64,000 bases of DNA from the NCBI GenBank assembly GCA_008828725.1, contig MEHQ01003351.1:118969-182968 (forward strand). Reading direction: 5' to 3'. The translations under genes and the position numbers were made by a program. Every line of letters starts with the position of its first letter. The first letter of the stretch is position 1. This stretch comes from Saccharina japonica. Lineage: Eukaryota > Sar > Phaeophyceae > Laminariales > Laminariaceae. Positions 13,401 to 23,518 of this stretch are shown piece after piece. The notes beneath the pieces were generated by a model. That model made no database searches. It was given only the letters and a program-made list of their open reading frames with translations, and was not told the DNA's origin.

Positions 13401-16400
13401 TACAACCAACGCTATGTACACATCGTACCAATCAGACATCCATTTCACGATCTAGACCGCACAGGAAAGATGTGCCCGTGATTGGCACGATCTGCATGAT
13501 ATACCGTAGGTTATGCTACCGGGATATATGACCTGTATGATCTGCATGTTCCATCGCATTTTTCCTTGGTGGGATTTGTACGAGATACAGATCCCGCAAA
13601 TTTATCCCTAAACGGCAGATAAAGGATCTAAATTATCCACTTTTGTAGATCGTGATGGGGGCTGTTCGATGTGTGAAAGTGGCCGTGTGAGCGACACTGA
13701 AAAAAATCGGAGTTCCTAATTTCTGGGAGTCATATTCGAAATTATGGGGGTCATATTCGGATTGGAATGTCCGCTGTACACCGATTGTAGGGTGATAACG
13801 AAACAAAACCGATGTTGATTGTATGTTTTCCAAAACGACGTCTGACGCGCCCCCTCGCCTTCCACGCTCCCTCCCCCCCCCAACCGAGTAATACGACTAC
13901 GGCCATGCATGATATGAGTACCCCCCCCTTCCCCCTGCCCCCCCCCCGCCCCCGCTAGCAAATATCTATTGCTGTCTCAGGAAGTGGCCATACCAGAAAT
14001 TAAATCAATTCATTGGAGGCTGTCGTCCATATGCAAGTCCGCCTCACAGGCGGTTGTTAGTAGGATACAGCCCACCCTCCATGCGACTCGCCCAGTACCT
14101 CACGGCACTTCGCGCTTGGTGCAAGTGTCTACCTGGTTGGTGAAAACTCAACGTGCTTCGTTCCGTCATTGTAGGGATGCGAGGGTCTATGGTCATACGA
14201 CTACGGCCGTGCACGACATGAGTACACCCCCCCNNNNNNNNNNNNNNNNNNNNNNNNNNNNNNNNNNNNNNNNNNNNNNNNNNNNNNNNNNNNNNNNNNN
14301 NNNNNNNNNNNNNNNNNNNNNNNNNNNNNNNNNNNNNNNNNNNNNNNNNNNNNNNNNNNNNNNNNNNNNNNNNNNNNNNNNNNNNNNNNNNNNNNNNNNN
14401 NNNNNNNNNNNNNNNNNNNNNNNNNNNNNNNNNNNNNNNNNNNNNNNNNNNNNNNNNNNNNNNNNNNNNNNNNNNNNNNNNNNNNNNNNNNNNNNNNNNN
14501 NNNNNNNNNNNNNNNNNNNNNNNNNNNNNNNNNNCCCCCCCCCCTCCCTATATTCGCTGTCTCCATCTTAGGCTGAGCGAAGCGAGACGTGCGTGGATCG
14601 TGATGGTGCGAGCGATGAGGTAGTCTTGGCTTCCGCGATGCAGTCGTACACATCTCCGTTCGTCACCAGGTAGGTGGATAGGTAACAGACTGCTCGATGA
14701 CGTGCTATGTTATGTTTTACAGGGTCTCCTATCCTATCTGGTCCTATCCTACGAAAGAGGCAAACGCTATTAATAGTAGTGTTTTCCACCACACACAGAG
14801 CAGCAACAGGACACGCGCAAACCCTTTTCACCTTGAAAAAAATAGAAACAAAACACCAGTCCGGTGCAAATACTGCCGATCGGCCATCTATCTTCTGTTA
14901 CACCCTGGCCATCCAGCCAATCCCCCGATATAGCCATTACAAACTTCCAACCGATACGAACTGGTCGCCCAATCAACGCCCCGAACGGAGCAGGGCCCCG
15001 CCGTGGGCAGGGAGTGAAAAAGGCAGCCAGGAAGGAGACTCGTTCGCGATAGCAGAGGCGGCGGCGGCGGCGGAGCGAGCGCACGTTTCTAGCGGCGCTG
15101 AGAGGGAACAACTGCAGGCACAGAGAGAGCAAAGAGAGCACGTTGAGAGAGAGCAACAGGAGTTGGCCCGTCGTCAGGTGGGGATACAGCAGCGCACAAT
15201 ATATCCGCACACTGTGGTCGGAATTTATGCGCGCAAGGGTCGGGTACTATCTGCATAGGTCGGGAAATCATCCGCACAGGTCAAAAGGGCGATCTCACCA
15301 TCATTTTTAGTCTCCCTTCCCCCCCTTCCCCCTCCTATAAATATATAATATATTTATAGGTTGGGTTGGCGTCGGTTGGCGACGACGCTGTAAAACACGC
15401 CTCTCACTGCGTGAGCTCGACAACCAGGGTACCGGTTTTTGTTTTTTTGGCGGTTACCCACGCTGGTGGTCTTGTTAGATCATTTGTGCGGGGTTGAGAA
15501 CCTCATCTCCGCACAAGGGGAACGATCGTATCACGTAGTGTGTATATGGTAAGCCATCCACGAGGCAAATTCATAGTGATACACATTGCTGTCTCTGGAA
15601 GTGGCCACACCAGAAATTAAACCAATTCATTGGAGGCTGTCGTCCATATGCATGTCCGCCTCACAGGCGGTTCTTAGCAGGAGGCAGCTCACCCTCCATG
15701 CGACTCGCCCGATACCTCACGGCGCTTCGCACTTGGTGCAAGCAATGTCTGCCTGGTTGGTGAAAGCCCAACGTGCTCCGTCCCGGCATTGTAGGTATGC
15801 GAGGGTCTATGGTCATACGACTACGGCCGTGCACGACATGAGTACACCTCCCTAACCCCTCCTTGCTTCTACCCCCCCATCCCCCCGCTATCCCATACGA
15901 CTACGGCCATGCACAACATGAGCATACACACCCACCTCCCCTTCCACCCCCCCTCCTTCCTTCCCCCCCGCCCCTCTCTCCCTTTTGCCCCCTCCCCCCT
16001 TCTCCCCCCCTCCCCCACTGTAACGCCCCACATTCCACTACTCTAACAAACCCCTCCTCCATAGCCCTATACGACTACGGCCATGCCTAACACCGAGAGT
16101 ATGATACACCCCCTCCATCATGCAGGAGGCTTACAGAAACAAAGAGCCGGGGGTCCTGTCGCCAAAGCTGCTGCCGACTTTGCCGATGGCTGGAACGGGC
16201 CGGGGGTTGGCCGGCGGGGCGGCAGGGATGGAGTTCGATGCTTCGACGAAGGCGTCTTCCTCCTCCACCGCGATGGATTCGGTCCCCCTACCCCTGGCCC
16301 AGCAGGCAAGTAAAACCCGGGGGAACACCGAGGTATAACCTCGGCACTTGTTGATAGTGTAGTGGTATTTGGTAGTTTTTCCCTCCGACACTGTCCAGGG

Positions 16401-19400
16401 GTCAAGTGTCAATCCCTCATAGCCAGCAGGAACAAGAAACCCCAAGGGTAAATCAAACAGCGCTAAGAAATTTTTCACGTCTGTCCCGAAATAGAGGGAT
16501 ATTTTTTATTAAACATTACTACCAAAAAGGGCCTTATATAGGAGGACAGAGAGGTAGCCATTTTGGGGACGCAGTTATGGTGACCGACCTCAACGCGGCG
16601 AGTGTGCGGTCTTATCGACCTTCTAGAATCTTCTATTACTGGGGGGGAATAGTAAATAGAACCTACGGAACACATAAAAACCTATGTATTTCCCTATTTT
16701 TAGTGTCAATATTTGGTCCTATTTACTATGGTCCCCCCCTAATAATAGGAAAGAGCGCGCGAACAACAGCACTCGAACCTGGTTTACAAGGGTTGAAATC
16801 ATGCTGGCACAAAGTGAAGTGGCCTACCTTCTTAATCCGCTGATGCTGCAATAGTCTGTTTTTTCGACATCGTTTTTATTGTATCGTCGAATACTACTGT
16901 ACCGGACACCTACCTCATAAGAAACACGCTACTAAGAAAGCCAGGCTGATATTTAAAGGAAACCAAAAGAAAGTCGGGAGTCGTTATCTTGAAAAAATTG
17001 TGTAGAAAGCACCCTCTCTCAAATAAGAAATCCAGCCTGGAGCAGATTTCCTGTTTCTTATTATAGTAGGTGTACTGTATTGTAGTTGTTTGCGACATCG
17101 TTTTTTTATTCGTCACTTACTTAGTTTGTTCTTTAGTTTTTTTCTTGTAATCGTCACTTGTTTTCGACGTCTTGTTTTCAAATCGTCACTTGCTTTTGAC
17201 CTTTCGCTTTTCACCCTGAAGTCCCACGAGGTCAGGTGGCATGATTTGCGACGCACGTTGTACAGAAAATTTCCACACCTAGCCACCTTCGTGGTACTTA
17301 TAGCTACGAGCAAGTATTATAGCTGTACGAGCAAGTCAAGGTCATGGATCGAGGTGCGGTAGTTATTATACAGTATACTGTAGGTGTATCAATAGGTCGG
17401 TTTGTTAGCCGGGTAGATGCCGTGCATCGACAGACTGAAGGGAATCCAAAGGAAAGCGGAAGGGAAAACCCAGAAACATGCCACGGAAACATGCCATAGA
17501 AACCCAAGGAAACCCCAGAAGCATGTCGTGGAAGCCCAAGCGAAACCTAGAAGCCTGCCATTGCCATGCAAACCCAAGAAAGACTGGTGCTACGATAGGG
17601 GGGGTACCCACATGTTCACTACGACCGGGTTTTGGCCGCTCGGACGAGTGGCTCCGAATCTAACTGAAAATTGGACCTTAACCTAGTTTGTTCGCGTTAC
17701 TTTGACAAAACCTCCAATGGCGGTGCAAATAGAACAACAACAACAACAACAACAACAAAAACGAAAAGGTTATGAGTGGCTCTGTGCAGGTGAAAAACAA
17801 GCAGCTATACATGACCCCCCTACCGTAGCACCAGTCGAAAATCCAAGAAAACGCAAGAGGGAACCCAAGGGGAACCCGAGGGAAACCCATAAACATGCCA
17901 TTGAAACCGAGGAGAAACCCAACAAAAGAAACCCGAGGAACTAATATAAGGGGAACGCAAGGGGAACACAATGGAAACCCAGGGAAAACCCAGAAAAAAC
18001 ACGGGAAAGAAGACAAGGGAAGCCTAGAAACTTGTCGTAGATACCCGCGGGGACTCATCACACGGTATACCATATAAAGGGGTTACAGTTCGTTTTTGGC
18101 TTCTGAGGCAATTTTTTGTGACCTTAACCCTTTGAGTGCTGCATTTTACACAACCACATATTTCAGCCTAATTCCAAGTGTCCCCACCTCGGGACTGCAG
18201 TTCCTGAAGGGTTAAGACACGCTCCTCAAGTGAGTAACTACCGGTTATATAGAAACGATACTTTTTCTCGCATATTTGTTTTACGTACTCGTAGGACTAC
18301 TGTCTGTCTGTAGCCCCTATACTATAATCAGAACAATCAAATGCTGGTCGGTCGGGCGGGCTGCGCAAGAAAACTTCTTTGAAGTCATGATTCGGGTGAG
18401 ATTTATTGAGCTTTATCTCATGTGAGGAGCTCAGAAAATAAGCCGCCGCCCCTAGAAGGCATTGCTCCCTATAACCCTAACCCTGACGAGAGACATGGTT
18501 GGGTCGTTGAGCCCCTCAAAGTGAGTGGCTACCGGCAGAAATGATAGTTTTGCGCGTGTACCTACATGTTTTGAAAGCTACCAAGACGGTAGAGACGCGT
18601 GCTACGATATACAAAGGTAGAGGTATACCGTTTTTTTGCTTTTTCTGGCTGAAAACGTTTCCGAACGAAGGCGCTCCTTACCTTAACCCAAAAAATCGCG
18701 TCGGATTTCCATTCTTGTGCTGCGATATTGTTCATCGTATGCTCACAGTAGGTCATGGTATTGTCCATCGGGTAGCACTCGGACGATAGAGGTGCACCTT
18801 ATTTTTGCCTTCTAAGGGTGGTTACTTGAAGAGCTCTCTACACCTCACCCCCAAAGTGATCATTAAGGGCATTAAGGGAGGAACGTGAAAGTGCTACGAT
18901 CCGATTGAAAATCCCATGGCCGAAGCAAACAAGGAACAATATTGCAACAAAATAATGCCAATAATGCCAATAATGACAATAATGACAATAATGACAATAA
19001 TGACAGTCCGACCATTTGGGGTTAAGAAGCTCGATCATTCAGAAAAAAAATCGGCGAAAAAAGTGCTATCTAGTCTATCGTACTCGTAGCACGCATCCTC
19101 GTTTGCCTGAAAAATAGTTTTTGACTACTGCAGGTATAGAGGTCTCCTCAAGCGACCACCCTCAGAAGGCTAAAGTATGGTGCAACCTCTACCGTAGCAT
19201 GCGTCAGTAGCTCCTGCAAATGCTGGCCGGGATGCGCAAACAATCTTCTTCGAAGTCATGATTTTGGGCGGAGCTCAGAAAACATGCCGCCACCCCTACA
19301 TATGGTAGCATTGCTCGGGGACCCAAGGGAGGCCCAGGGAAACCCGAAGGAAGTGTAGCTGAGTCCTGGTAAGACAACTTCAGTCACCTCCCAAGGTCCG

Positions 19401-22400
19401 GTCCAGTGCTCTTGGGCTAGTTTATGATGGATCCCCTCTCTTGCCATCACAGACTCCGCCTCCTTCACCAGTACCTTGTCTCCGACAACCACACGGGTTC
19501 CTACCGAGGTCCGACCGATTTCAGCATTCCGACTCTCGCGAGTTTTCTGCCTGTCATCATGTCTTTTCAATAGAGCTTCCCGTACATCTCGTACCTCCTT
19601 GTACGCTTGACGTTTGTCGGCCACGTAACTGTGCATCCCGCCCCTGAAATCACCACCATCGATCTCGTGGTGGGCAGCCCTTGTCGCTCTATTACTCTTA
19701 TCTGAAAATGGCTTTTTTTATATTAATACACTTGAAAATAGAGTACAGTCTACACGTACCGGTACAGAACCACGCAATAAGCTACGTAGGCCAAAGTTGG
19801 TATCATTGACATACTACTGACATGACTGCTGTAGGTCTAAAAACAGGATGTTTTTTTTTCATTTTTTATTGTCCGTAGCTGTTACAACTATTTGGGCCAA
19901 GTACCTGCTGTATTTCAACAAAAGTACTTACACAAAAAAACAAAACTGGTTCAACAATCATCCTGAGAAAAACAAAACGGGTTCAACAGTAGTAGTCCAT
20001 GTTACTCCGTTTTCATCATCCTGCCTGAACATAATAAACAGACATAAACAGACACCCCCCCAGCTTGACAGTAGACAACGCTTACGTGCCACAATGCCTT
20101 ACTATAACGGTCGCAGTACTCAGTCTCGCTTCACAGTCACGCACGCTCAAGTTCTCTTCCATTTTTCTCTCATGGTATTGTGTGTTTTTGGGTTTGGTTT
20201 TTGACTACCCAAGAGCGGTGCTCCTCTGAACTGATAGGGAGTTGCACCGATCTAGGAAGCATTCCGTTACGTACGTATTTTACGTTACGTATGCCATTCC
20301 GCCGCAACAGAAGTCCAGAAACATGCCATAACAACCCAAGGAAAACCCAAGAGAAAAATCGAAGGGAAGCCCAAAATCAGCCATAGACGCCCAAGGAGGG
20401 GAGCCCGAGGAAAACCCGAGGTAAAAACAGAAACATGCCGTGGAAACCCCAAGAAAATCCAACTGTAACCGATTGAAGCGTCCCTCTCCCGTCCCCCGCG
20501 TACTTTTTTTTTTTTTTTTTGGCAGGTAGAGGCGAGAGGCGGGAAGCAACCGGCTAAGGCCAAGGAGGATATCAATCCTTGGAGGATGACGATGAGTGAC
20601 CAACGGGTGTACGACAAGGTGATGCTACACAGCCGGCCGGGACCTCCTCCCCCCCCCCTGCATAGTGTGGGCGTAAACAAATTCTTGTAGGGACATTGGA
20701 CTATGTAGCACATCACTTGGTTTACCCCGAGACCCGTTTCGCGCTTGGTGCTAGCAGTGTATGCCTGGTCGGTGAAAACCCGACATGCTCCGTCCCGGCA
20801 TTGTAGGGGTGCGAGTGTCTATGGTCATACAACTACGGCCATGCATGGGAATAAAGTACACCCCGCACCCATTTGTTATCTTCAACTTCGTGCACGCACA
20901 CGGTAACACCGTGTATACACGGCCGATCGAATTATGCGGCCTCGTACACATACCGGGAATGATACATCTGGCGCCAACGTTTCTCTGTCATTGAAAAAAA
21001 GGCATTTTTGAAGCTTGGCAAGGACCGCGACGGGCGTTCCACCACCTTCGAGGCGAGGCAGCTGCTCCGGAAGGGGGTCGGGGAGAGCCTAACGGAGTCT
21101 CAGCTGTGGGAAATCTGCAAGCTCGGAGATGTTGATGATGATGGGCGCTTCACCAGAGAAGAGGTATATATGTCACCTCAGACGCGCGTTACGGTACAGG
21201 TACTACTACTGTACTGTACCTTTTTAGGCTGAAATGCTACTTTATGAAAGATCGGGCTCCTTAACCCATTCATAACTGAAAAACTTTTCCCAAACTAATT
21301 CCAAGTAGTTTGTCCCCAAAAACGGGGGACCAATTCTTAAGGGCCCACATTAACGAGCAAAAATTAACTTCAATTTGGAAAAATAAAAATTCAAATTCGC
21401 TTTTCATTGGCCAACACACGCACCAGCACCAAAGATTAGGATCTTGGGGTATAATCTTGGGTGGTGGTGCGGGTTCTGACCAATGAAAAGCGGATTTGAA
21501 TTTTTTTTTTTCCAAATTGATTTTTTTTTCTTCTTCGTTAAAACGGTGAAAAGCGGATTTGAATATATTTTTTTCCAAATTGATTTTTTTTTCTTCTTCG
21601 TTAAAACGGGTTTTCATTGGTCAGCACACGCACCAGCACCAAAGATTAGGATCTTGGGGAATAATATTTGGTGCTGGTGCGTGTGTTGAACAATGAAAAG
21701 CGAATTTGAATTTTATTTTTTCCAAATTGTTTTTTTTTTCTTCGTCAAAACGGGCCCTAAGGGGTTAACCCAAAATCGTCGGACTTTCATTCGTCTTGTG
21801 TTGCAGTATTGTTCATTTTTTTATACCTAGGCCATGGTATTTGTTCACCGGGTGGAGCACTTTTACTTCCCTCCAAAAACAGTTTTTTTTTCTTACGATT
21901 AGCATATATTACTTACTATTAGTATATATTACTCACTTTTAGTATATATGAATTACTATTAGTATATATGACTTCCTATTAGTATAATATTACTTACTAT
22001 TAGTATAATATTACTTGCTATTAGTATATATTACGTACTATTAGTATATACTACTCGCTATTACGACGTATTGTATATGACTTACTATTAGTATATATTA
22101 CTTGCTATTAGCACATATTACTTGTTACTAGTATATCTTACTTCCTACTATTAATAGTATGGACCTTCTCAAGTGAGGAGCCTCAGAAGGCAAAAGCATA
22201 GTTGGTGCGCCTCTACCATAATGTACATCGCTCCTAGGGGTGCAGGACGCAAAGACAAAACCACACCACACAAAACATAAAAAAGGTCCAAACGAAAAAC
22301 AAAGCAGCGGTGTGGGGTGGAGTGAGATTTCCGGATGAACTTAAGGGAAAAGTTTTTCGTTTTAAAGCTTGTTTTTTAGTTAGTTTTTAGTATATACCCC

Positions 22401-23518
22401 TTCCCCTCTGCCTGGATCTCGAAAGTGACTACCAGGTATATGCTGTTACTAAATAGTGGCCTGTCGGAGTTTTTTTTTGTTTTACGTGCGTGAACCCCTG
22501 GTGATACGGTGTTTATTCTTTCCGATACAGCCCCCCCCCCCGTCTGCACGCCTCCTGATATCATGTACGTTCACGCCACTACCGTTTCGATCATTTTTTT
22601 GCTTCCCTCGCTTGTACCATTGACGCCCCTCCCCCCCGATGCGGGGGTCTATGGCCATACTTCGAGTATGGCTATAGCCATGCATGACATTAGTACCCCC
22701 CCCCATGCGCACTTATAGACGCATAAATGGACCATTGTAGTATCACCCACCCCCTCCCTCCCGTCCCTCTCCGGCTGCCACTATTTCGCGCCACTACCTG
22801 AAGTATATGCCTACGGTACATGACGCTATCTACCGACTTTAGCGTAGCCATCATTCTCGTTATCCCCGACCTTTAGCATCATGCCCCTCCCGTCTGCCTG
22901 GCTCTTGGTCGAAACGCCAGACGTCGCTGCCCGGCCGGATCGTCCTAGAGCGCTCGCGCAGGGGTCTGAGTGGTGTCAGGCCTGGATGGAGCTACGCGCC
23001 AGCTGATCACAAACATGATGCCCTACGAGCGCCCCACCGCCCTGTTCGCAAGAAGTATTACGGGTTTGTAGGATAGGGTATGAAGAGCAGCAGCGTGAGC
23101 GATGAGCGTCCCATCAAGTTTTGTTTGGGCCTGGTTGTCTCTCTTAGGTAGTAGGAACGGAGTGCTCGTCTCGAATAGGTTATGACGCTAGTGTCGCACA
23201 TGCGTCAATCCCATTGTTTCACTCTAGACAGGGGCAAGCAACAAACCACACGTCCATTATCTCTCTAATATGGTTGAACCTACTGGCCACACACGTAGCG
23301 GCCCGACCCCACCCTTCCGCCCTTCTCCCCCCCTTCGTCTTCGCGCCTCCTGGATTTATGTACGCCCACGCCACTACCGCTGCGACCGGGGACTGGGGTG
23401 ACAGTGGGCCGTGGCGTATCACGTGGTTCGATGCGTGATCAAGCGGAAGCTGCCGATCCCTTCGGCGCTGCCAGAGGTTCTCAAGCCTTTCGTCAAGTGC
23501 AGATTGCCTTTGGTTTAA
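1393..23518 (+). CDS. EH-domain protein, 3' part of gene (nine exons)
   Basis: A spliced gene entering from the left; about 459 residues are visible. Exons are 1393-1490, 2728-2941, 7293-7471, 8998-9181, 14572-14669, 15027-15177, 16126-16305, 21002-21163 and 23405-23518, and every junction keeps the reading phase. The order is: charged coiled coil; an acidic stretch; a module with YLRGNLAVGQFYEMV followed by IPEEK and a Lys/Arg-rich helix; a second similar module (YKRGRIDAEQLYSLL); an Ala/Glu/Gln coiled coil; a Ser/Pro linker; and a C-terminal EH domain. The EH part shows KDRDGRS, the conserved LWEI tryptophan and a canonical EF loop (DVDDDGRFTREE). EH domains bind NPF peptides in endocytosis and membrane traffic, so a trafficking adaptor is inferred. 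The paired FY modules recall a segment in ZNF598-like proteins, but weakly. A TAA at 23516-23518 closes the frame; a phase-2 donor just before it (GTC AA, then gtgcag) is the alternative. Confidence 0.8.
1684..1777. repeat. (CTT)n/(CTC)n microsatellite
   Basis: A pure trinucleotide tract in an EH-gene intron. The long Leu and Arg open frames over it are trivial translations. Confidence 0.9.
2490..2700 (+). mobile_element. C-tailed dispersed repeat, sense, 5'-truncated
   Basis: It has the family body (gcgactcgcccaacacctca, tacgactacggccatgcatg) ending atgag plus C-rich sequence, about 27 bases before the acceptor of exon 2728. Confidence 0.7.
2728..2941 (+). CDS. EH gene exon, acidic linker plus first FY module
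   Basis: The acceptor is tgctttccag and the donor is a strong gtaagt. The first base completes an Arg codon from the previous exon. The exon encodes an acidic Ser/Glu-rich stretch, then YLRGNLAVGQFYEMV and a Gly/Lys turn, and ends VARGIPEEK. The C-rich tail of a dispersed repeat ends about 27 bases before the acceptor. Confidence 0.75.
2975..3265. repeat. TCGATA-rich cryptic repeat
   Basis: Many overlapping tatcga/tcgata words in both orientations make the region strongly self-complementary. No coding signal is seen. Confidence 0.5.
3275..3560. mobile_element. MITE-like element carrying an internal 27-bp tandem array
   Basis: The flanks (gtaatcataacccacgatgg; ttggttatgactgatatctc) match the compact copy at 61926-62022. 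That copy has only one acatcccccctaatgtata unit; here the unit is repeated about seven times. Confidence 0.7.
3581..4091 (-). mobile_element. C-tailed dispersed repeat, antisense, full length
   Basis: A complete copy, read on the - strand from an AT-rich palindrome (tataaatat...atatttata) to the constant atgagta end and a 12-base C run. It serves as a reference copy of about 510 bases. Confidence 0.75.
4762..4832 (-). mobile_element. Second C-tailed repeat family, short copy, antisense
   Basis: The body (tttgttgcttgccttagtca on the + strand) recurs at 8166-8235, 28071-28110 and 51988-52058 and is joined to G/C homopolymers each time. Confidence 0.55.
5290..5904. other. Intron stretch, unidentified, GC-alternating
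   Basis: It has CG/GC-alternating segments, a TATA-like word and an aataaa word. It looks promoter- or LTR-like in composition, but no terminal repeats or coding part could be shown. Confidence 0.25.
5905..6672. repeat. Expanded GGGTC/GGACC array in a GGGTC hairpin element
   Basis: About 700 bases of gggtc/ggacc words end with gacccgacccgtgaacagcc, the terminus of the compact elements at 27045, 33605 and 62945. All long open frames here are translations of the repeat. Confidence 0.75.
6995..7145. mobile_element. Small inverted-repeat element fragment (GGGGCCACAGTAAT family)
   Basis: It begins ttacgaggggccacagtaat and includes cccgcgatggaccccaaaaa, as in the related elements at 3275 and 61926. 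The right end is unclear. Confidence 0.4.
7293..7471 (+). CDS. EH gene exon, basic helix and acidic tail
   Basis: It runs from ttcacgacag to gtgagt, starts in phase 0 and leaves phase 2. It encodes a strongly basic helix (THRERKRERKLSEKRLKRSR) followed by an acidic Asp/Glu stretch. Joined to the previous exon it reads IPEEKAWALVETHRERK without a break in helical character. Confidence 0.75.
7808..7843. repeat. (TATGG)n short tandem
   Basis: About seven copies of tatgg inside an EH-gene intron. Confidence 0.85.
8166..8235 (+). mobile_element. Second C-tailed repeat family, sense copy
   Basis: The body (tggtcaatggtcaaatgact) ends in gatgtcccccccc. It stands directly before the full-length copy of the first family. 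Confidence 0.5.
8329..8868 (+). mobile_element. C-tailed dispersed repeat, sense, full length
   Basis: It runs from the AT palindrome (tataaatatatg) to gagtaacac and an 18-base C run. It lies in the intron immediately upstream of the exon at 8998. Confidence 0.75.
8998..9181 (+). CDS. EH gene exon, second FY module
   Basis: The acceptor is ctctgcag and the donor is caggtctgg. The first base completes a Ser codon. It encodes TAVKRYKRGRIDAEQLYSLL, which aligns by eye with the module in exon 2728-2941. A full-length sense copy of the dispersed C-tailed repeat lies just upstream (8329-8868). Confidence 0.75.
9290..9445. repeat. Dispersed GATCTAG-rich element
   Basis: The core (gcacatgtttccttggttgg ... 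cataacggca-like) recurs in the same direction at about 11290-11420, in copy 2 of the duplication, and at 58115-58265. Confidence 0.5.
9296..11674. repeat. Direct duplication, copy 1 (probable assembly artefact)
   Basis: Nearly identical to 11694-13880. It differs by about 190 extra bases around the CAC-rich tract and the single N at 10018, a 17-base indel near 11160 and a few substitutions. It contains no exon. Confidence 0.9.
11675..11693 (-). other. Tn5/Nextera mosaic-end sequence (sequencing adaptor)
   Basis: CTGTCTCTTATACACATCT is the exact reverse complement of the 19-bp transposase mosaic end used in tagmentation libraries. It lies exactly at the junction of the two duplicate copies. 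Confidence 0.95.
11694..13880. repeat. Direct duplication, copy 2
   Basis: The second copy starts the base after the adaptor and continues at its right end into unique intron sequence. The two copies look like two haplotype or library versions of one locus. Confidence 0.9.
13966..14233 (+). mobile_element. C-tailed dispersed repeat, sense, 5'-truncated, runs into gap
   Basis: The family body from ctgtctcaggaagtggcc to gagtacaccccccc meets the N gap. A short tail copy also sits just before it (13886-13945). Confidence 0.7.
14234..14534. other. Assembly gap, 301 N
   Basis: The gap is bordered on both sides by C runs, which suggests that the homopolymer broke the assembly. Confidence 0.99.
14572..14669 (+). 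CDS. EH gene exon after the N gap
   Basis: The acceptor is ccatcttag and the donor is gtaggt. Only one frame is open across it, and it agrees with phase 0 left by the exon at 8998-9181. It encodes 33 residues, including SDEVVLASAMQSY, with no recognised motif. Another exon could be hidden in the adjacent N gap. Confidence 0.55.
15027..15177 (+). CDS. EH gene exon, Ala/Glu/Gln coiled coil
   Basis: The donor gtgggg follows a clear coiled coil (EREQLQAQREQREHVEREQQ). The acceptor at 15026 (aaggcag) was chosen because it restores the phase left by 14572-14669; its pyrimidine tract is weak. The downstream coding part is well supported and the 5' boundary less so. Confidence 0.65.
15336..15852 (+). 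mobile_element. C-tailed dispersed repeat, sense, full length
   Basis: A complete copy from the AT palindrome to gagtacacctccc. Two further tail-only copies (15896-15935, 16070-16112) follow in a C-rich stretch that leads to the acceptor of exon 16126. Confidence 0.75.
16126..16305 (+). CDS. EH gene exon, Ser/Pro linker, GC donor
   Basis: It encodes 60 residues in phase 0, from EAYRNKEPG to VPLPLAQQ, rich in Pro, Ser and Gly. The acceptor is catcatgcag. The donor reads caggcaagt, the usual form of a GC-AG intron; no GT donor fits the phase nearby. A short copy of the dispersed repeat tail ends about 13 bases before the acceptor. Confidence 0.65.
16646..16748. mobile_element. MITE, GGGACCATAGTAAATAGG family
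   Basis: A short element with ends related to gggaccatagtaaatagg in inverted orientation. Relatives are at 32872-32980 and 61640-61760. Confidence 0.6.
16896..17085. mobile_element. MITE with terminal inverted repeats (GGACACCTAATAAGAAAC family)
   Basis: The interior cgggagtcgttatcttgaaa and tagaaagcaccctctc is shared with 26394-26556, where the inverted ends are better kept. This copy has diverged termini. Confidence 0.65.
17415..18060. repeat. Degenerate GGAAACCCA repeat
   Basis: Irregular units such as gaaacccaaggaaacccaga and aacatgccatag fill 17415-17590 and 17850-18055, with relatives at 19310-19350 and 20300-20470. It contains a short (CAA)n tract at 17738. Confidence 0.55.
18590..19212. 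mobile_element. Long-inverted-repeat element (ACGCATGCTACGGTAGAGG family)
   Basis: The left end (gacgcgtgctacgatata, aggtagaggta) mirrors the right end (cctctaccgtagcatgcgtc). A 6-10-bp aataatgac repeat lies inside. A shorter relative is at 29938-30233 and half-copies at 21750-22240. Confidence 0.5.
19340..19700 (-). pseudogene. Ty3/gypsy-like integrase C-terminal remnant (fossil)
   Basis: The - strand encodes a recognisable end of a retroelement integrase with features such as VGDKVLVKE and the HWTGPWEV signature. Only this fragment is present; no LTR or other domain was found nearby. It is broken and appears old. Confidence 0.6.
20730..20866 (+). mobile_element. C-tailed dispersed repeat, sense, 5'-truncated
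   Basis: It holds only the last 135 bases of the family, ending aagtacacccc. It lies about 135 bases before the EH-domain exon at 21002. Confidence 0.65.
21002..21163 (+). CDS. EH gene exon, EH domain N-terminal part
   Basis: It encodes AFLKLGKDRDGRS, a helix with RQLLRKGV, then LWEICKLGDVDDDGRFTREE. That order (degenerate first loop, Trp-containing helix, canonical EF loop) is the EH fold. The Trp sits in the NPF-binding pocket in known EH domains. Phase is 0 at both ends; the donor is gtatat. Confidence 0.85.
21340..21760. repeat. Inverted and direct repeats around a CACCAGCACC hairpin
   Basis: Units contain aaaagcggatttgaattt, T-rich runs and gcaccagcaccaaagattag facing its own complement, so strong hairpins are possible. 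It lies in the EH-gene intron. Confidence 0.55.
21895..22155. repeat. AT-rich tandem repeat, ttactattagtatata units
   Basis: About fifteen degenerate units of 16-18 bases, inside a half-copy of the long-inverted-repeat family. Confidence 0.8.
23405..23518 (+). CDS. EH gene last exon, end of EH domain and stop
   Basis: After ggtgacag it reads WAVAYHVVRCVIKRK, then LPIPSALPEVLKPFV and a TAA. This matches the last helix and Pro-rich tail of EH domains and continues REE from the previous exon in phase 0. The final bases merge into a local repeat of the motif cagattgcctt. Confidence 0.75.
   Translation, partial: WAVAYHVVRCVIKRKLPIPSALPEVLKPFVKCRLPLV

Noticed and set aside
13886-13900. T7-promoter-like taatacgactac
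   Set aside because: It departs from the T7 sequence after this point and is the normal tail of the dispersed repeat family (catacgactacggccatg).
18470-18490. Telomere-like ccctataaccctaaccctga
   Set aside because: Only two to three units inside an ordinary dispersed repeat.
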